From contig SWDT01000149.1 in assembly GCA_009193035.1 (NCBI GenBank), forward strand, positions 122,572-186,571: DNA of 64,000 bases, in the 5' to 3' direction. The first letter of the stretch is position 1, and each line of letters begins with the position of its first letter. Positions 22,801 through 33,143 of the stretch are shown in pieces. The translations under genes were made by a program, and so were the position numbers. The notes below the pieces were generated by a model, which saw only the letters and a program-made list of their open reading frames with translations, did not search any database and was not told the origin of the DNA. Origin of the DNA: Halicephalobus mephisto (lineage: Eukaryota > Nematoda > Chromadorea > Rhabditida > Panagrolaimidae).

Positions 22801-25796
22801 GTTTTTGAAAATATTCATTGAGGTGATTTTGTATAAAAATTATTTTTTGATTTTTTAAAACATGAATGATTTCGAAATTGTGGGATTAGGAAATAATCAT
22901 CATATAAGTTGAATTTTTCAAGATGTTTTAGTTTATAAAAAGTGACAACTTTGTAAAAAATTAATTTTTGATTTTTTAATATATGAATGATTTCGAAATT
23001 ATAAGATTAGGAAATGATTATTCCACAGAATTTGAATTTTAGGCTATTTTAGTTGCTAAAAATTTCAAAGAATTTGCGTTGAGATAATTTTGTAAAAAAA
23101 TTAATTTTTGATTTTTACAATGATGTTTATAAAAGTATTTTAGCACTAGTTCAACTATTTGGACTGGTCAGTTAGTTGGAGAGGGATTTGATTTAAAAGC
23201 TTCTTTGAAAGCCATTTCTAATCCAGCTTCATTTGACCTGAAAGGCAAGTTGCCTCCTGTACTGCCCATCAAAGCCAGAGTAAGGATGGAAGCGATGTGG
23301 AAGTTCATAGCAGAAATAAAACCTCAGAAGAAATATCAAACTTTGTTGTATCTACTTGATCCGGATGATGGATATTTGGAAGAATTTCGGAAATGTTATG
23401 CGGATTTTGAAAGATCTAAACGTTATTTTGTTTTGGAATTTCCCCAGATTTTGAGTGTTAAAGAAGCCTATATGTTCAATATTGAGCCTTATGAATCGTT
23501 GCCAAATGTTTTTTCGCCGATAGATGGACCTGGATTACCGTCGACAGAAATGGGAAAAAAATTAATTTGCATAGTTGTTATTAGAAGATGTGAAATTAAG
23601 CAAATAGATGAATCTCCTGCTATGAGTCAAAGTAGTTTTAATTCTAGTAAGAAAATGCCAGATTTTTGTATTTTAAAACAACCAGATAATTTGGAAGAAA
23701 TTTTGAATTTTATTGAAGAAACAAAAGATGCAGGTTTGTTTTTAATTTAAATTTTTTAATACTCTAATTTTACGCATATAAGACTGGCATTGGTTGCGCA
23801 GGTAATAGCCCTTAGGGACTAGGACAAGATGCTAAGCAGTTACGCTGGCCATTCAGCGCAGTTCTGCAAGCCCTATGGTGGTTTACAAACCATATGCTTG
23901 ATTATGGAGGAGTTTTAACCTTTTAAGACCGACCTTATATGTGCGAAGTTAGGATAAATGTAAATGATTAGGATAATGTATAACTTTATTTTCTGTCTTA
24001 TTGATGGAAATTAGATGGTGTGTTATTTTTACAATGTTTGCAAATTACGAAATTTTTAAGAATTTTATAATAGTTAACAGTAACTTTGGAATGACTTTTA
24101 AAATTTAAATATTTTCTTTCCACATTTTTTTTTCGTTGGGGGACCTTTTTCGGCCAGATCTTCCTTTTTTGTGTGGGTGCAGGATATGTATTTGAATTTT
24201 TCTTACTTTTTATTAATATTATGTCTTTTTATTTTCGACTTTGTCGATAGTAAGAAATGGAATTGGTAGTGCTGTAAGGGGTTTTTGGAACAATGAATTT
24301 TTTATGGAGTATTTTAGAGTTGTGGTTTTGGAAATATCTGAAAGTACTTTTATACATAATTACGAGCATTGGGGTAGGCAGAGGATTTTTGATTATATGT
24401 ATTTTAATATAGAAGCTTATATATCTAAGAAGAATATGGTCGCGAAAAATTAATCACAAAAGTATATAAAATTACTGTTGTGAAAAGTTAAAATTTTAGC
24501 TTACTGTAGTTTCTAAAAAATTGAAAAATTCGGATTGAGAAAATTTGTAAAAATTTGATTTTTGATTGTCAACTTTAATTAAAAAGATACAGTTTTTACT
24601 TTTTTTATGAATAATTGGCATTTGTGAAAATTCATATTTTTTACGAAAATAAGATTTGACGGGAATTAGAGTACTTTTTGTTCAAAAAAATAAAAACTTT
24701 TGATTTAATGCTTTTTTATAAGGAGTGTTTTTAGCAACGTTTTTGAAAGGAGTACAAGAATTCATGGCTAATCATAAGTTGAATCCGGAAGAAAAAACGA
24801 TTGTGGAAAATGCATGTAAAACGAAAATTCAAAAACAGAAAAAACAGAATATTAGTTCTAAATTACCTCCACCACCACTGCCTCCAGAAAACAGAATTGT
24901 TGAAGAAGGCGAAGTAACCTTGGATGTGGAAATGAAGGAAGTACAGGATTTGTCTCAAGAGGATATCCTGATGAAGGATAAATCGCCGAAAATTGATGAT
25001 GATGACGATGCCGATAATAAAATGGAAATTGTAGAACCTAGTGATGAGGAAGATGAAAGAAATTCAATTGAAAAAATGAATAATCCTAGTACAGAGAATT
25101 CTACTGAAGCAGGAGATAGTCTTATTTCTACAGTAAGACATGAAAATGGAACAATGGCAAGTTTGAAATTTTTTGGAAAAATGATTTTTGAAAAAAAGTG
25201 ATTTTTGAGTAATTTTTAAAAAATTTAGAAAATTTAAAATGATTTTTGAAACAAAGTAATTTTTTCATTTTAGCAGTTTATTTTGCCCCCGCCACCTCCG
25301 CCGCCGACGATGGATCTTCCACCTGTTCGAGCGGATCCTTATTATTCTCCAATGCCGATTCAGAATCAGCCTAATGGATCTGCGAAATTCTTTAACGATC
25401 TTGAGGATGGAGAACTGCATTCAGCAAGTCCACCTTCTTTGTCGATGAACATCCCCAGGGGACGTGGAAAAAAGAAAAATCAAAGAAGAAGAGGAAATCT
25501 AGGTAAGATTACGGTATATAAGGGTTGATTTATTGTTGTTTTAAGGGAATTTTGGACCATCACCAATGAGATTTCCAATTTCTCCACAAGGATTTTTTTC
25601 ATCTTCTCAACCACCTAGGATTTTTCCTCGTTTTGGCCCTAGATCGTTACCTCCTCAAGAAGTTACATTTTCTCAAAGACAGAATTTTGGAAGACCTAGT
25701 AGACCGATGAGAATGCCTATGGCTAGGGGACCACCGAGAGGGTTACCTCCGAGAGGTTTCCGAGGAAGTAGAATGAGATTTCCACCGCAATTTTAG
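19827..25796 (+). CDS. TFS2M- and SPOC-domain nuclear protein (PHF3/DIDO/SPOCD1 type)
   Basis: Seven exons (19827-20475, 20858-21129, 21572-22563, 23144-23733, 24723-25132, 25274-25502, 25546-25796) agree in phase and give about 1130 residues. Residues 131-167 hold a six-cysteine cluster (CATC, YCSFAC, CQPC) resembling the short Cys motif that follows the PHD finger in DIDO; no PHD finger is visible. Residues about 225-350 match the TFIIS central domain (TIRANVKKTILDQL, IEVELHRIHKSAKNPKYKQW). Residues about 635-800 form a SPOC domain (TIWTGQLVGEGF, FERSKRYFVLEF, PIDGPGLP). The C-terminus is acidic, then rich in proline, arginine and glycine. SPOC domains of this group bind the phosphorylated RNA polymerase II tail, so a role in transcription elongation is likely. 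The exon 3/4 junction (AC|GTGGGT) is the least certain; exon 6 may start at 25274 or 25277. Confidence 0.88.
20570..20857. repeat. 62-bp tandem repeat in SPOC-gene intron 1
   Basis: Units start near 20575, 20637, 20699, 20760 and 20822, each with GATATATGAAAAATTAATTTTG and usually TTTTTGACACGTGAAACTTT. The spacing of 61-62 bp is regular. The last unit runs to the exon 2 acceptor. Confidence 0.9.
23762..23954. mobile_element. MITE, family A, copy 1 (193 bp)
   Basis: Imperfect terminal inverted repeats of about 21 bp (CTCTAATTTTACGCATATAAG against CCTAACTTCGCACATATAAG) enclose a base-balanced interior. TA dinucleotides flank both sides (23760-23761 and 23955-23956), as in Tc1/mariner-type insertions. 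It lies in intron 4 of the SPOC gene. The same termini are found in copy 2 at 29508-29618. Confidence 0.7.
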
Positions 25797-25861
25797 TTTT
25801 GATGTTGTTGTAGTTTTGTAATTCGGGTTTGTTTGGTCTCATTTTTAATGAAATTTACATA
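25797..25861. other. Convergent 3' ends, 65-bp gap
   Basis: The stop codon of the SPOC gene (+) and that of the tyramine beta-hydroxylase gene (-) are only 65 bp apart, so their 3' UTRs must overlap or be extremely short. Confidence 0.8.
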
Positions 25862-28800
25862 TTAATCGTTTAGAGATGGACATTCTAGATTAGATCGAGT
25901 TTTGTCAAATGTACCAGCGAATGTTTCGGGTTGGGAAATTTGCTCCCATTTTTGGCCTTTGAAGAGATCTCCGCCGTGATCGAGACAGGCTAAATTGAGA
26001 GATCCTGTGGTGTAGAGTTCGAGGAGTTCGGTAGTTAGTTGGGTGTTCCAATATTTTTCGAGTTTTTGATATTTTTGATGAATAAGAAGATTAGAGTTTT
26101 GAATACCTCTGAAAAAGTAATTTTTGAATAAAATAGAAAATTATTTTTTTTATAAAAAATTTATCAAGAAGATAATTGAGATGATGAAAAATCTTTGAAT
26201 TACTTTTCTGAATGAATTTTAAAATTTTTTCGAATAATTATTAATGTAAAAAATTTTTGAAGTTTTCAAACAAGTATTTTTTTGAAGAAAGTTTTCTTAA
26301 TACAGTAATTTTTATTTTGTAAAAGTATTTGAAAAAATTTCTGGATAGATATTCCTCGGATGTTTTCTGATTTATTGCCTGAGGGAGAATGGTTAAAAAT
26401 GTCCCCAAATTTGAAACTTACTTCGACTTGAACCATTTATGAAGAGTGGAGTTGTCAACGGCACTCTTGCAGACTTCAACATCAGAAGCGGGGTAGTAGT
26501 AGATGTAATTGACACACATTTCGTTTTCGATTTCATATCCTCCCTGAAAAATAATTATTTTTAACGAATAAAAATTAATCAATAATTTCATCCATAAAGT
26601 TCAATGAAAATTTTTTTTCAAAAATTCCTGTAATTTTGAAAAATAACAATTCGGAAATTTAAAACCACAGAAAGATTGCCTAAGGCTGTTTTTGACCAAT
26701 TTGCGCTACAGTTGGCTGATTAGGCTCGATTTTAATTTTAAGTTACTAGTTCTGTAAATTTACGACATAGAAATGCACTCAGGTACTAGTTCGTCATTTA
26801 CAGCTCTTCCATCTTGCAAAAAACGGGTATATGGTATATAACATAAGTACATTACAACAACTCTGATGTATCGGGTACATTGTATTCAATGTACCGATGA
26901 ATCAAGTTAATTTCGATGCATTGTATATAATATATTCGATACATTACAACGACTTTGATGTATCGGGTATATTGTATTCTGTTGCATCTGTCACGCCGAG
27001 TGACCTACTTCTAGATGAGGAAGGAAAATAGTATAGAAAAGGTTTATCAAATAAATGCCTTAGGCACAGTACAAAACACTATGTCAAACTCGACATAAAC
27101 AACTAACTGGACTTTTTACCAAGAGGAACTGTATGTTCTCTTGTTGATACTAAGGCAATCCATTCGGGACCAAACGTTCCTTATTGGTGCTAAGGCAATC
27201 CATTCGGGACCAAACGTTCCTGATTGGTTGCGCTTCCCATTAAGGATAGGTGCCCGATCTAACATATTCAATATATCTGATACATTAAGTTGACATCGAC
27301 GCATTGTGTATATGGATACATTAAAACGACTCTGATTATCAGATGCATTATATTCAACATATAGATGTATCAGAGCCATGTTAATATGTCTTTTTCTGTG
27401 CTAGGATTCTAGAAGCCTACAGTAACTTTCATGAGATTCCCAGACGTTCTAAAGACTTCTATAAAGTTTTCGAAAATTTCCATCGGATTCTTGAAAGCTT
27501 CAGAATCCTCCACGAAATTTTGGCAGATTCTACTTTTTTAAAAACTCCAAAACTTACAAAAACGAAAGTTTTCTTATTCTCGGTGTTGTAAACGCATGTG
27601 GTCGTCAGCACGTCTCCAGGAAGAACATGGACGTGCTTGTGGAGGTTGACAATGTGTTGCCAGTGGCTGCTGAAGTGGTTATCTCTGTTGATTTCTCCGA
27701 TCTTTATCCCATTACGGTAATGAGAAGTCCACAATTTCCTCCCAGTCAAATGAGAGTGAAGTTGGGTTCCGAAAATATGAATTCCCTTCTTGGGGAACTT
27801 CTGGGTGCATTCCGAAGTACAGTATCCCGTCATAGGAAAAGCAGTCTGTCCTGGAGGAATACTGTTGGCATCGGAGTAGATCAATCCGAGTTCAATGATG
27901 GCTGCGTCGTTTTTCCTCAAATTCGGAGTGAAAGTGAATCTGAAGCCAGAGTTGTCCACAATCCCTGAGGCTAATTCAGGATTATTGTAGTGGATCTCGA
28001 CCATGACCAGAGGTCTGAACCCCGGGCCCCCGAAAGGAAGTCCAGCTTCCTTGGGGTATATGACGGGTCCCGCACCCATTGCCCAAGCTGCGATGACTTT
28101 CGAACACATGTGAGTCATTTTCGGTTTTCTTTCAGAATTACAGTCTCCATTGTATTCAGTACTGGCATCAGTATCGTAGACACAATGGAAGACCTCCATA
28201 TGATGCACAAGATGCTCGTTTCCAGGAGTAATCAAAGGTTCCATCTTGATTATATGGTGTTTTTGTTCTTGAAGAGATCGATCCAGTTGCACAATGGCAC
28301 ACCAATAGGTAGTTTCGACATTAGGCACGTGAGCATCAATAGCCCTGATCTCCATCGTCCTCGCTTCTGGGTCAATTTTTGGAAGGGAAACAGGGTACTG
28401 TAGAAGTTGATTGTAACGAAAGTCATAGAAGACATTTCTGTCCTTGAGGTTCCGGTGTTTGGTAGATGGGCCTGTGGCGAAGAGGAATTGAGTCGTCCCT
28501 ATCTGAAAAGCACATTTTTTAGGATTGGACTCTCGGAGTGATTTTTGGATGTAGATTTGTTTCATATTTAAAATTTAATCAAACACAAAGTAGGACTAGA
28601 TATCAGTGTATTTTTTAAATATTCAATAATAGGTGTTTTTTATATTCAAAAAATTGTCTCCATGTGTTAAATTTAAAATTAGTTTTAAATAAGAAGAACC
28701 AATCGAGGAAGAATTCAAAAACTCAGATCAACTTCGATTTTGAACTCTCGAAGATGAACGGATTACTACACACAAAAAACGTAACTTTTGGCACAGTAAC

Positions 28801-30985
28801 AAATGCAAATCGTCACTATTGTGTTATAATTCTCATCACAAATTTCAAATATTCATGGAAAATATGACGATTATTACATTTCGCAATTGCTACAAGACCA
28901 AAAGTTACACTTTTTTGTGCAGAAAAAATCGTGTTAAAACATCTGTGATCGAAAATTGCAAATTTAGGCAGTAGGAAAAAATATAAGATGGAAAAAGTAT
29001 AAAATGGAAAAAATATAAGAAATATAATATGAAAAAATATAAAAAAATATTAAACCAATTATGGTATCCCAAAATCTTGTAGTGTTGTTATCACCATGGT
29101 CTAGATGCTTAAGCCCAATCTCAAAAGCCGATTTCCACACATAATTAATAATTTATCTCATACCTTATATTTTTTCCATCTTATATTTCTTCAGCTCTTA
29201 TATTTTTTCCATTCACACAAATTTAAGTATTTGGTTTAAATATTTTGTTTTTGTACCGTATGACAATGTTGTCGCAGCAAGCGAAAAGACTCCCAGCACG
29301 AAAATTCCTGGAATTCAGGAACCCGATTTACGTGCCAAATTGCGACAAAACAAACCTTTCAGAGGTTACGGAGAAGAACGACGAGGCTGAATTATCAGAA
29401 GTTGTTGGTAATTATATTTGTATTGTTGATCGCTTGCATAAAGGGAAGACTTAGCAGTCGTAAGAGACTCGTCAATTAAGGATACGTCATATTCCCTTAC
29501 AAATGTACCCTAATTTTACGCATATAAGCACGGGTTTATACACGAAAAAAAATTGTAAAAAGCTGGACAAGATACTTTGTGGTTGTACTCGAACGTGCTT
29601 ATATGGACAAAATTAGGGTACTAAAGCGAACCTTGCACATTGCGGAAAAGAAAATCAAATTTAACATCGGTTGTATGTTAACTAATCCTTTTTGACTCGC
29701 ACTGGTTTGAAATTTTTTAAGATGAATCTTTTTGATTCCTCGATTTAGACTGATCGAACTATCAAAAAATTGATGTAAAAAAAAAGTTTGCTTTTATGAA
29801 ATTGAAAATTATGTAACAACGAAAAAAGTTGCTCCCCGACCGGGAATTGAACCCGGGTCTCGCACGTGACAGGCGCGGATACTAACCACTATACTATCGA
29901 GGATGGGAGCGGAGGTGTAAGGATACTATTTTATAGTTAGGATGATTTATATTATTGATGACAGTATGATCATTTTTATTTTTTATTTTCTGTAAGAAAA
30001 TCATCATAAAAAACGTTTTTACTAAAATGTCTGTCAATTGTTACATTGTAGCTTCATAATGGATAAAAGTACAGTAGCTCAAGTTTTTCTATGAAATTTT
30101 TGTTGAATTTTTTCGTAAAAATCTTTGTTGAATTTTTTCATAAAAATCTTTATAAACTTGAAATACTTGATCGGAAGGGCAATAACGTCACTACTCCAGA
30201 GAAACTGCTAAGAGTTCCAGGAAAAATTCTACCGATTGGATTGTTTTTTATTTTTTATCTCGTTTTTTTTTTAATTTTTAAAAATTTAATTATTCAAATT
30301 TGAAAAAAAAATATTCGAAATAAATCGAGAAATCAATTTTTTTTACTTTGGACCTGTCTTAAGTCAATCCTTCTACGTACGTCCTCCCAGATGTGGAAAA
30401 TAAATTCAAATCACTCAGATAATTTTTCGTAAATTTAAATTTCCGAATTATCTGTGAATTAATTCGCAAATTTTCAATAAATAAATTTTTTTTTCTTATT
30501 TTAAATCAATTTCTAAATTTAAAAAAAATAAATTTCCAAACTTCTGAATTTTCGGAAATTAAAAATTCAGTAAGTTATTTATGATTTTTGAATTTTTAAA
30601 ATCCGTAATTAAAAGTTTAAAAATTATTTTTTAATAAAAAAAACAACTTACATCTACTGCGTAATCTCGAATATCGCAAGTCGCAAATTTTCGTTGAAAA
30701 ATTACTTTTCCATTTTTGGGATCGTCAAGGATCAATCGACAGTCTTGTTTGAGATCAACTTTTAAATTTTCTTTTTCATCAATGTATCCATCCTAAAATT
30801 GAAGTTAATTAGAAAATAATTGGTTATTTAACTATTTTACAAAAAGTTTAAAAAATAATCAAACCATCCAAGTTGACCTTCACAGAAGTGCTTTCTTGAA
30901 CTTTGATTCCTTGACGGACTCCATCAACAATTTTCAATAGTGATAGAAATAATAAAGAATTAAGAAAAATTGTGCATTTTCGCAT
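25862..30985 (-). CDS. tbh-1: Tyramine beta-hydroxylase (copper type II monooxygenase)
   Basis: Five minus-strand exons (30878-30985, 30652-30792, 27558-28502, 26422-26543, 25862-26108) encode 520 residues. The protein hydroxylates tyramine to octopamine with copper, ascorbate and oxygen, inside secretory vesicles. Residues 1-22 look like a signal peptide. The three copper-A histidines are visible as HHM (183-184) and HY (254); copper-B has HSHLTG (332, 334) and Met407 in EEMCVNYIYYYP. VTCD-like FATCDIRDY ends the DOMON remnant. Dopamine/tyramine enzymes normally have about 100 more residues of DOMON domain before this point; here only about 36 residues precede exon 2, so either exons are missing from this model or the domain is shortened. 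The exon 1 donor (AAG|GTCAAC) is the weakest junction. Nematodes use octopamine rather than noradrenaline, hence the name. Confidence 0.9.
26840..27390. repeat. About 90-bp tandem repeat interrupted by a solo LTR
   Basis: Units with ACATTACAACGACTYTGATGTATC and GTATATTGTATTC are present at about 26848 and 26943 and continue on the far side of the LTR at about 27318. Removing the LTR and one target duplication restores a spacing near 90 bp, so the repeat array predates the insertion. Confidence 0.7.
26982..27264. mobile_element. Solo LTR, copy 1 (283 bp)
   Basis: Begins TGTTGCATCTGTCACGCCGA and ends GATCTAACA. It is flanked on both sides by TATTC (26977-26981 and 27265-27269), a perfect 5-bp target duplication. 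It is clearly homologous over its whole length to copy 2 at 40442-40690. Copy 1 carries a 40-bp internal tandem duplication (TAAGGCAATCCATTCGGGAC at 27151 and 27191). No internal retrotransposon sequence is present, so it is a solo LTR left by recombination. It sits in intron 3 of the tyramine beta-hydroxylase gene. Five-bp duplications fit Ty3/gypsy or BEL/Pao elements. Confidence 0.9.
28767..28922. mobile_element. MITE, family B, copy 1 (about 155 bp)
   Basis: Terminal inverted repeats TACACACAAAAAACGTAAC...TTTTGG on the left and the complement CCAAAAGTTACACTTTTTTGTGC on the right, about 25 bp with a 2-bp gap. A second inverted pair lies inside (CAAATGCAAATCGTC against GACGATTATTACATTT). 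Related to 51560-51722. It lies in intron 2 of the tyramine beta-hydroxylase gene. Confidence 0.75.
29245..29454 (+). other. Coding-like segment inside a tyramine beta-hydroxylase intron
   Basis: A 70-codon open frame on the strand opposite the host gene has noticeably balanced base composition for an intron. It runs from an ATG at about 29260 to a possible donor (GTTG|GTAATT near 29408). The peptide contains LSQQAKRLPARKFLEFRN and an acidic stretch. I recognise no family and found no second exon; it could be an exon fragment or chance. Confidence 0.2.
29508..29618. mobile_element. MITE, family A, copy 2 (111 bp)
   Basis: Near-perfect 28-bp terminal inverted repeats: CCCTAATTTTACGCATATAAGC... 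on the left and the complement ...GCTTATATGGACAAAATTAGGG on the right. TA flanks both ends (29506-29507, 29619-29620). Better preserved than copy 1. The interior is AT-rich and unrelated to that of copy 1, so the family is defined by its ends. Confidence 0.9.
29832..29903 (-). tRNA. tRNA-Asp (anticodon GTC)
   Basis: On the minus strand a 72-nt cloverleaf starts TCCTCGA and ends TCGGGGA plus discriminator G. The D arm is TAGTGGTTAGTA, the anticodon loop contains CTGTCAC with GTC, and the T arm is GGGTTCAATTCCC. No intron. It lies in intron 2 of the tyramine beta-hydroxylase gene, in the same orientation as the host. Confidence 0.95.
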
Positions 30986-31236
30986 TTTGGAATAACTTCT
31001 TAAATGAAAAAAATATTTTTAAATTGACATATCTGTCATTTGCATTTGGTTTTTTCAAAATTTCAAAAAGAACATGTTAAATATAAAATTTCTAGTAATT
31101 TTCAGAACAGGTTCACTATTGAAAAACCAATTTTGTATCTCTTTCTCATCTACACGTGGACCAGAAATCCATATCCATGATCTAATATTTTTATTATCAA
31201 TTTTTTATTATATACACAAGATAAATGTGCACAATC

Positions 31237-32315
31237 CTATCTATTAAACCTGTTTACAGACTTTTTAGTTGTATTTAGCCTATTTGAAATGATAGAAACA
31301 GGAGTGCTAGTATCTTTCTTCTTTCTCCTGAATATTGTTTCAGCAACGAATCTCCTGTACGGCACGACGAAATATAGGGTTATCACAATATCAAAAGGAC
31401 AATAAGTGCATTCAAATATAAAGATAATTATACCTATAGTAGCTGTGTTTTTGATGTCAAAAGCTAGGAAGATCATAAAGGTAAGAGGAGCTCCGAAAAT
31501 AAATATGCAAGTATTCAATAACTGAACTATTGACATGATGAGGAGGGATCTCTGAACTTCATTAGTAATGTAATTTGCTTGGTGATTTTTGCGGAGTTCA
31601 CGAAGAAAGATTCCCATGAGTATAAAACACCCCACATACAAAATGATAAGTCCTAAGATGTATATTCGATAACCATACTGATACTTCTTTAAGTCGGTAA
31701 AGAGGAAAGTGGACTCGTTCATGAAATGTATAAATTCTGGATTTTGATCAATGGCTTCTGCACGAAACTGATTAGAATTGTGATTCGTCAATGAGAAGAA
31801 ATAAAAAAATACTGCTGCTAGCAAAATTACATAAAAAATGACGATAATTAATATAACCCATTTGTTTTTGAAAATCCGTTGCCATTTTGAAATGAAAAGC
31901 ACAGTATACCGGCTGAAAACTATCATCGCCATTGCAATGAAAATGTTGAAAAATATAACGGCAAATAAAAGTCCTGAAATCATAGTTGACTGGATGCCAG
32001 TTTTAGAGAAGATTCCTGCTTGATAGCCGGCGAAGTACGGACTAAAAAACTTCGAAATACACATTTATTGAAAAGAACTGTTTACCTTATCATAACCGGC
32101 TTTACCAAAGCAACAACGGTTTCTTCCGCAATGATCCAAGTTATGTGATTTAGCAGGAGCCATTTGAAAGAACCAATCTCTTTGGATTTTGTAAATATTG
32201 CATAAAATAAAAGTATTGCCAGAATCCAAGAGATGAAACAAGCTACAAAAGAAGAATAATAATAAACTTTAATAATGGTAGAGTCTGGAGAAAGCTCCGA
32301 AAGTCCAGTTGACAT
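31237..32315 (-). CDS. Chemoreceptor GPCR, Str superfamily (paralog 1 of 3)
   Basis: Two minus-strand exons (32086-32315 and 31237-32041), separated by a 44-nt intron, encode 344 residues. Seven hydrophobic segments can be picked out, the first two in exon 1 (residues about 20-75). The last is followed by the VVPYRRF motif typical of Str-superfamily (str/srh/sri-like) nematode chemoreceptors, then a basic tail RRKKK. These receptors sit in cilia of chemosensory neurons. It is intact and about 75-80 percent alike by eye to its two neighbours. It has two E-box matches upstream (32377-32387 and 32478-32488). Confidence 0.9.
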
Positions 32316-32376
32316 TTTATATTGTAAAAAGACTTATTTTTTTAATTTTAGGAAAGCTCTAACTTCTTACATAGAA

Positions 32377-32387
32377 AACAGGTGAAA
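32377..32387 (-). promoter_or_regulatory. Chemoreceptor E-box, gene 1, proximal
   Basis: The minus strand reads TTTCACCTGTT, a perfect match to WWYCACSTGYY, the E-box I recall being described upstream of many C. elegans srh/sri chemoreceptor genes and linked to expression in the ADL sensory neuron. It lies 62 bp upstream of the ATG at 32315. Confidence 0.7.
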
Positions 32388-32477
32388 AAGTCGGTAACCA
32401 CATTCGTAGCAATGATAAGTCTATCCAAAGTCAAAACATGAATTTCTATTGGGCATGATTGGGAAAGTTTCACAGAA

Positions 32478-32488
32478 AACAGGTGAAA
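32478..32488 (-). promoter_or_regulatory. Chemoreceptor E-box, gene 1, distal copy
   Basis: A second exact TTTCACCTGTT on the minus strand, 101 bp upstream of the first. The surrounding CAGAAAACAGGTGAAAA is repeated, so a small duplication produced two sites in this gene only. Confidence 0.55.
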
Positions 32489-33143
32489 ATAGTCAATGTA
32501 ATTTCTGATCAGTTTACGTAAAACATCAAATATAACGATTTTGAGAAACTCGGAGCGCTAAGTAGCAAATGGTGAAAGAACTTTTTCAGTTTCTCGAAGA
32601 ATCTCTTAATATTTTTCTAATCAAAAATAGTTCTTATTCACTTTTAATCGAAATTCTCGCCAAAAAGGTCCATATGGATTTTCAGTATTTTGGCATTTCT
32701 GTCATCTTGTATGTATTCATGAACTTTTATCATCTACCGATTTTCTTGCAAGTGTAAAAGTTTAATTCTAACTACATGAAATTCTGTGCAATTGAACAGT
32801 TGAACTCTTGTAAATAAGCTTTTTTTATCCACTGATTAGTTGTTCAGCAAATATGAGCTACTTGATCAAAAAGTGTTTTTATTGATAATATATTGGGTTT
32901 TTGAGTATTGTACAATATGATCAAAAATTAAGCAAAGTGTGTCAAGTCTAATAATGTTTGAGAATATCAAAGTTATTAGTCTAAAAAATAGTTAAAAACC
33001 AGGTGATATGGTGTTTAGTTTATCACGTGTTTAGACGTCAATCATAAGTTCAAGTTATTAACACAGAAGTGTGTTGTTTTAACATCTTCAAATATGTTTA
33101 TTATTAATTTTACGTTAAATACACAAGATAAATGTGCACAATC
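32489..33143. other. Spacer between chemoreceptors 1 and 2
   Basis: Contains the conserved distal block at 32887-32931 shared with the spacers of genes 2 and 3. Compared with those, about 370 bp extra (roughly 32500-32830) separates it from gene 1. No gene seen. Confidence 0.5.
32887..32931 (-). promoter_or_regulatory. Conserved distal block upstream of chemoreceptor 1
   Basis: A 45-bp block with TATTGGGTTTTTGAGTATT and ACAATATGATCAAAAATTA recurs nearly unchanged at 34426-34470 and 35961-36003. It lies 572 bp upstream of gene 1 but only about 200 bp upstream of genes 2 and 3. It could be a regulatory element or just recent duplication. Confidence 0.4.

Noticed and set aside
30091..30303. 70-codon frame in the tbh intron region
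   Set aside because: Mostly Phe/Leu/Ile from T-rich DNA; the short balanced part in the middle has no match.
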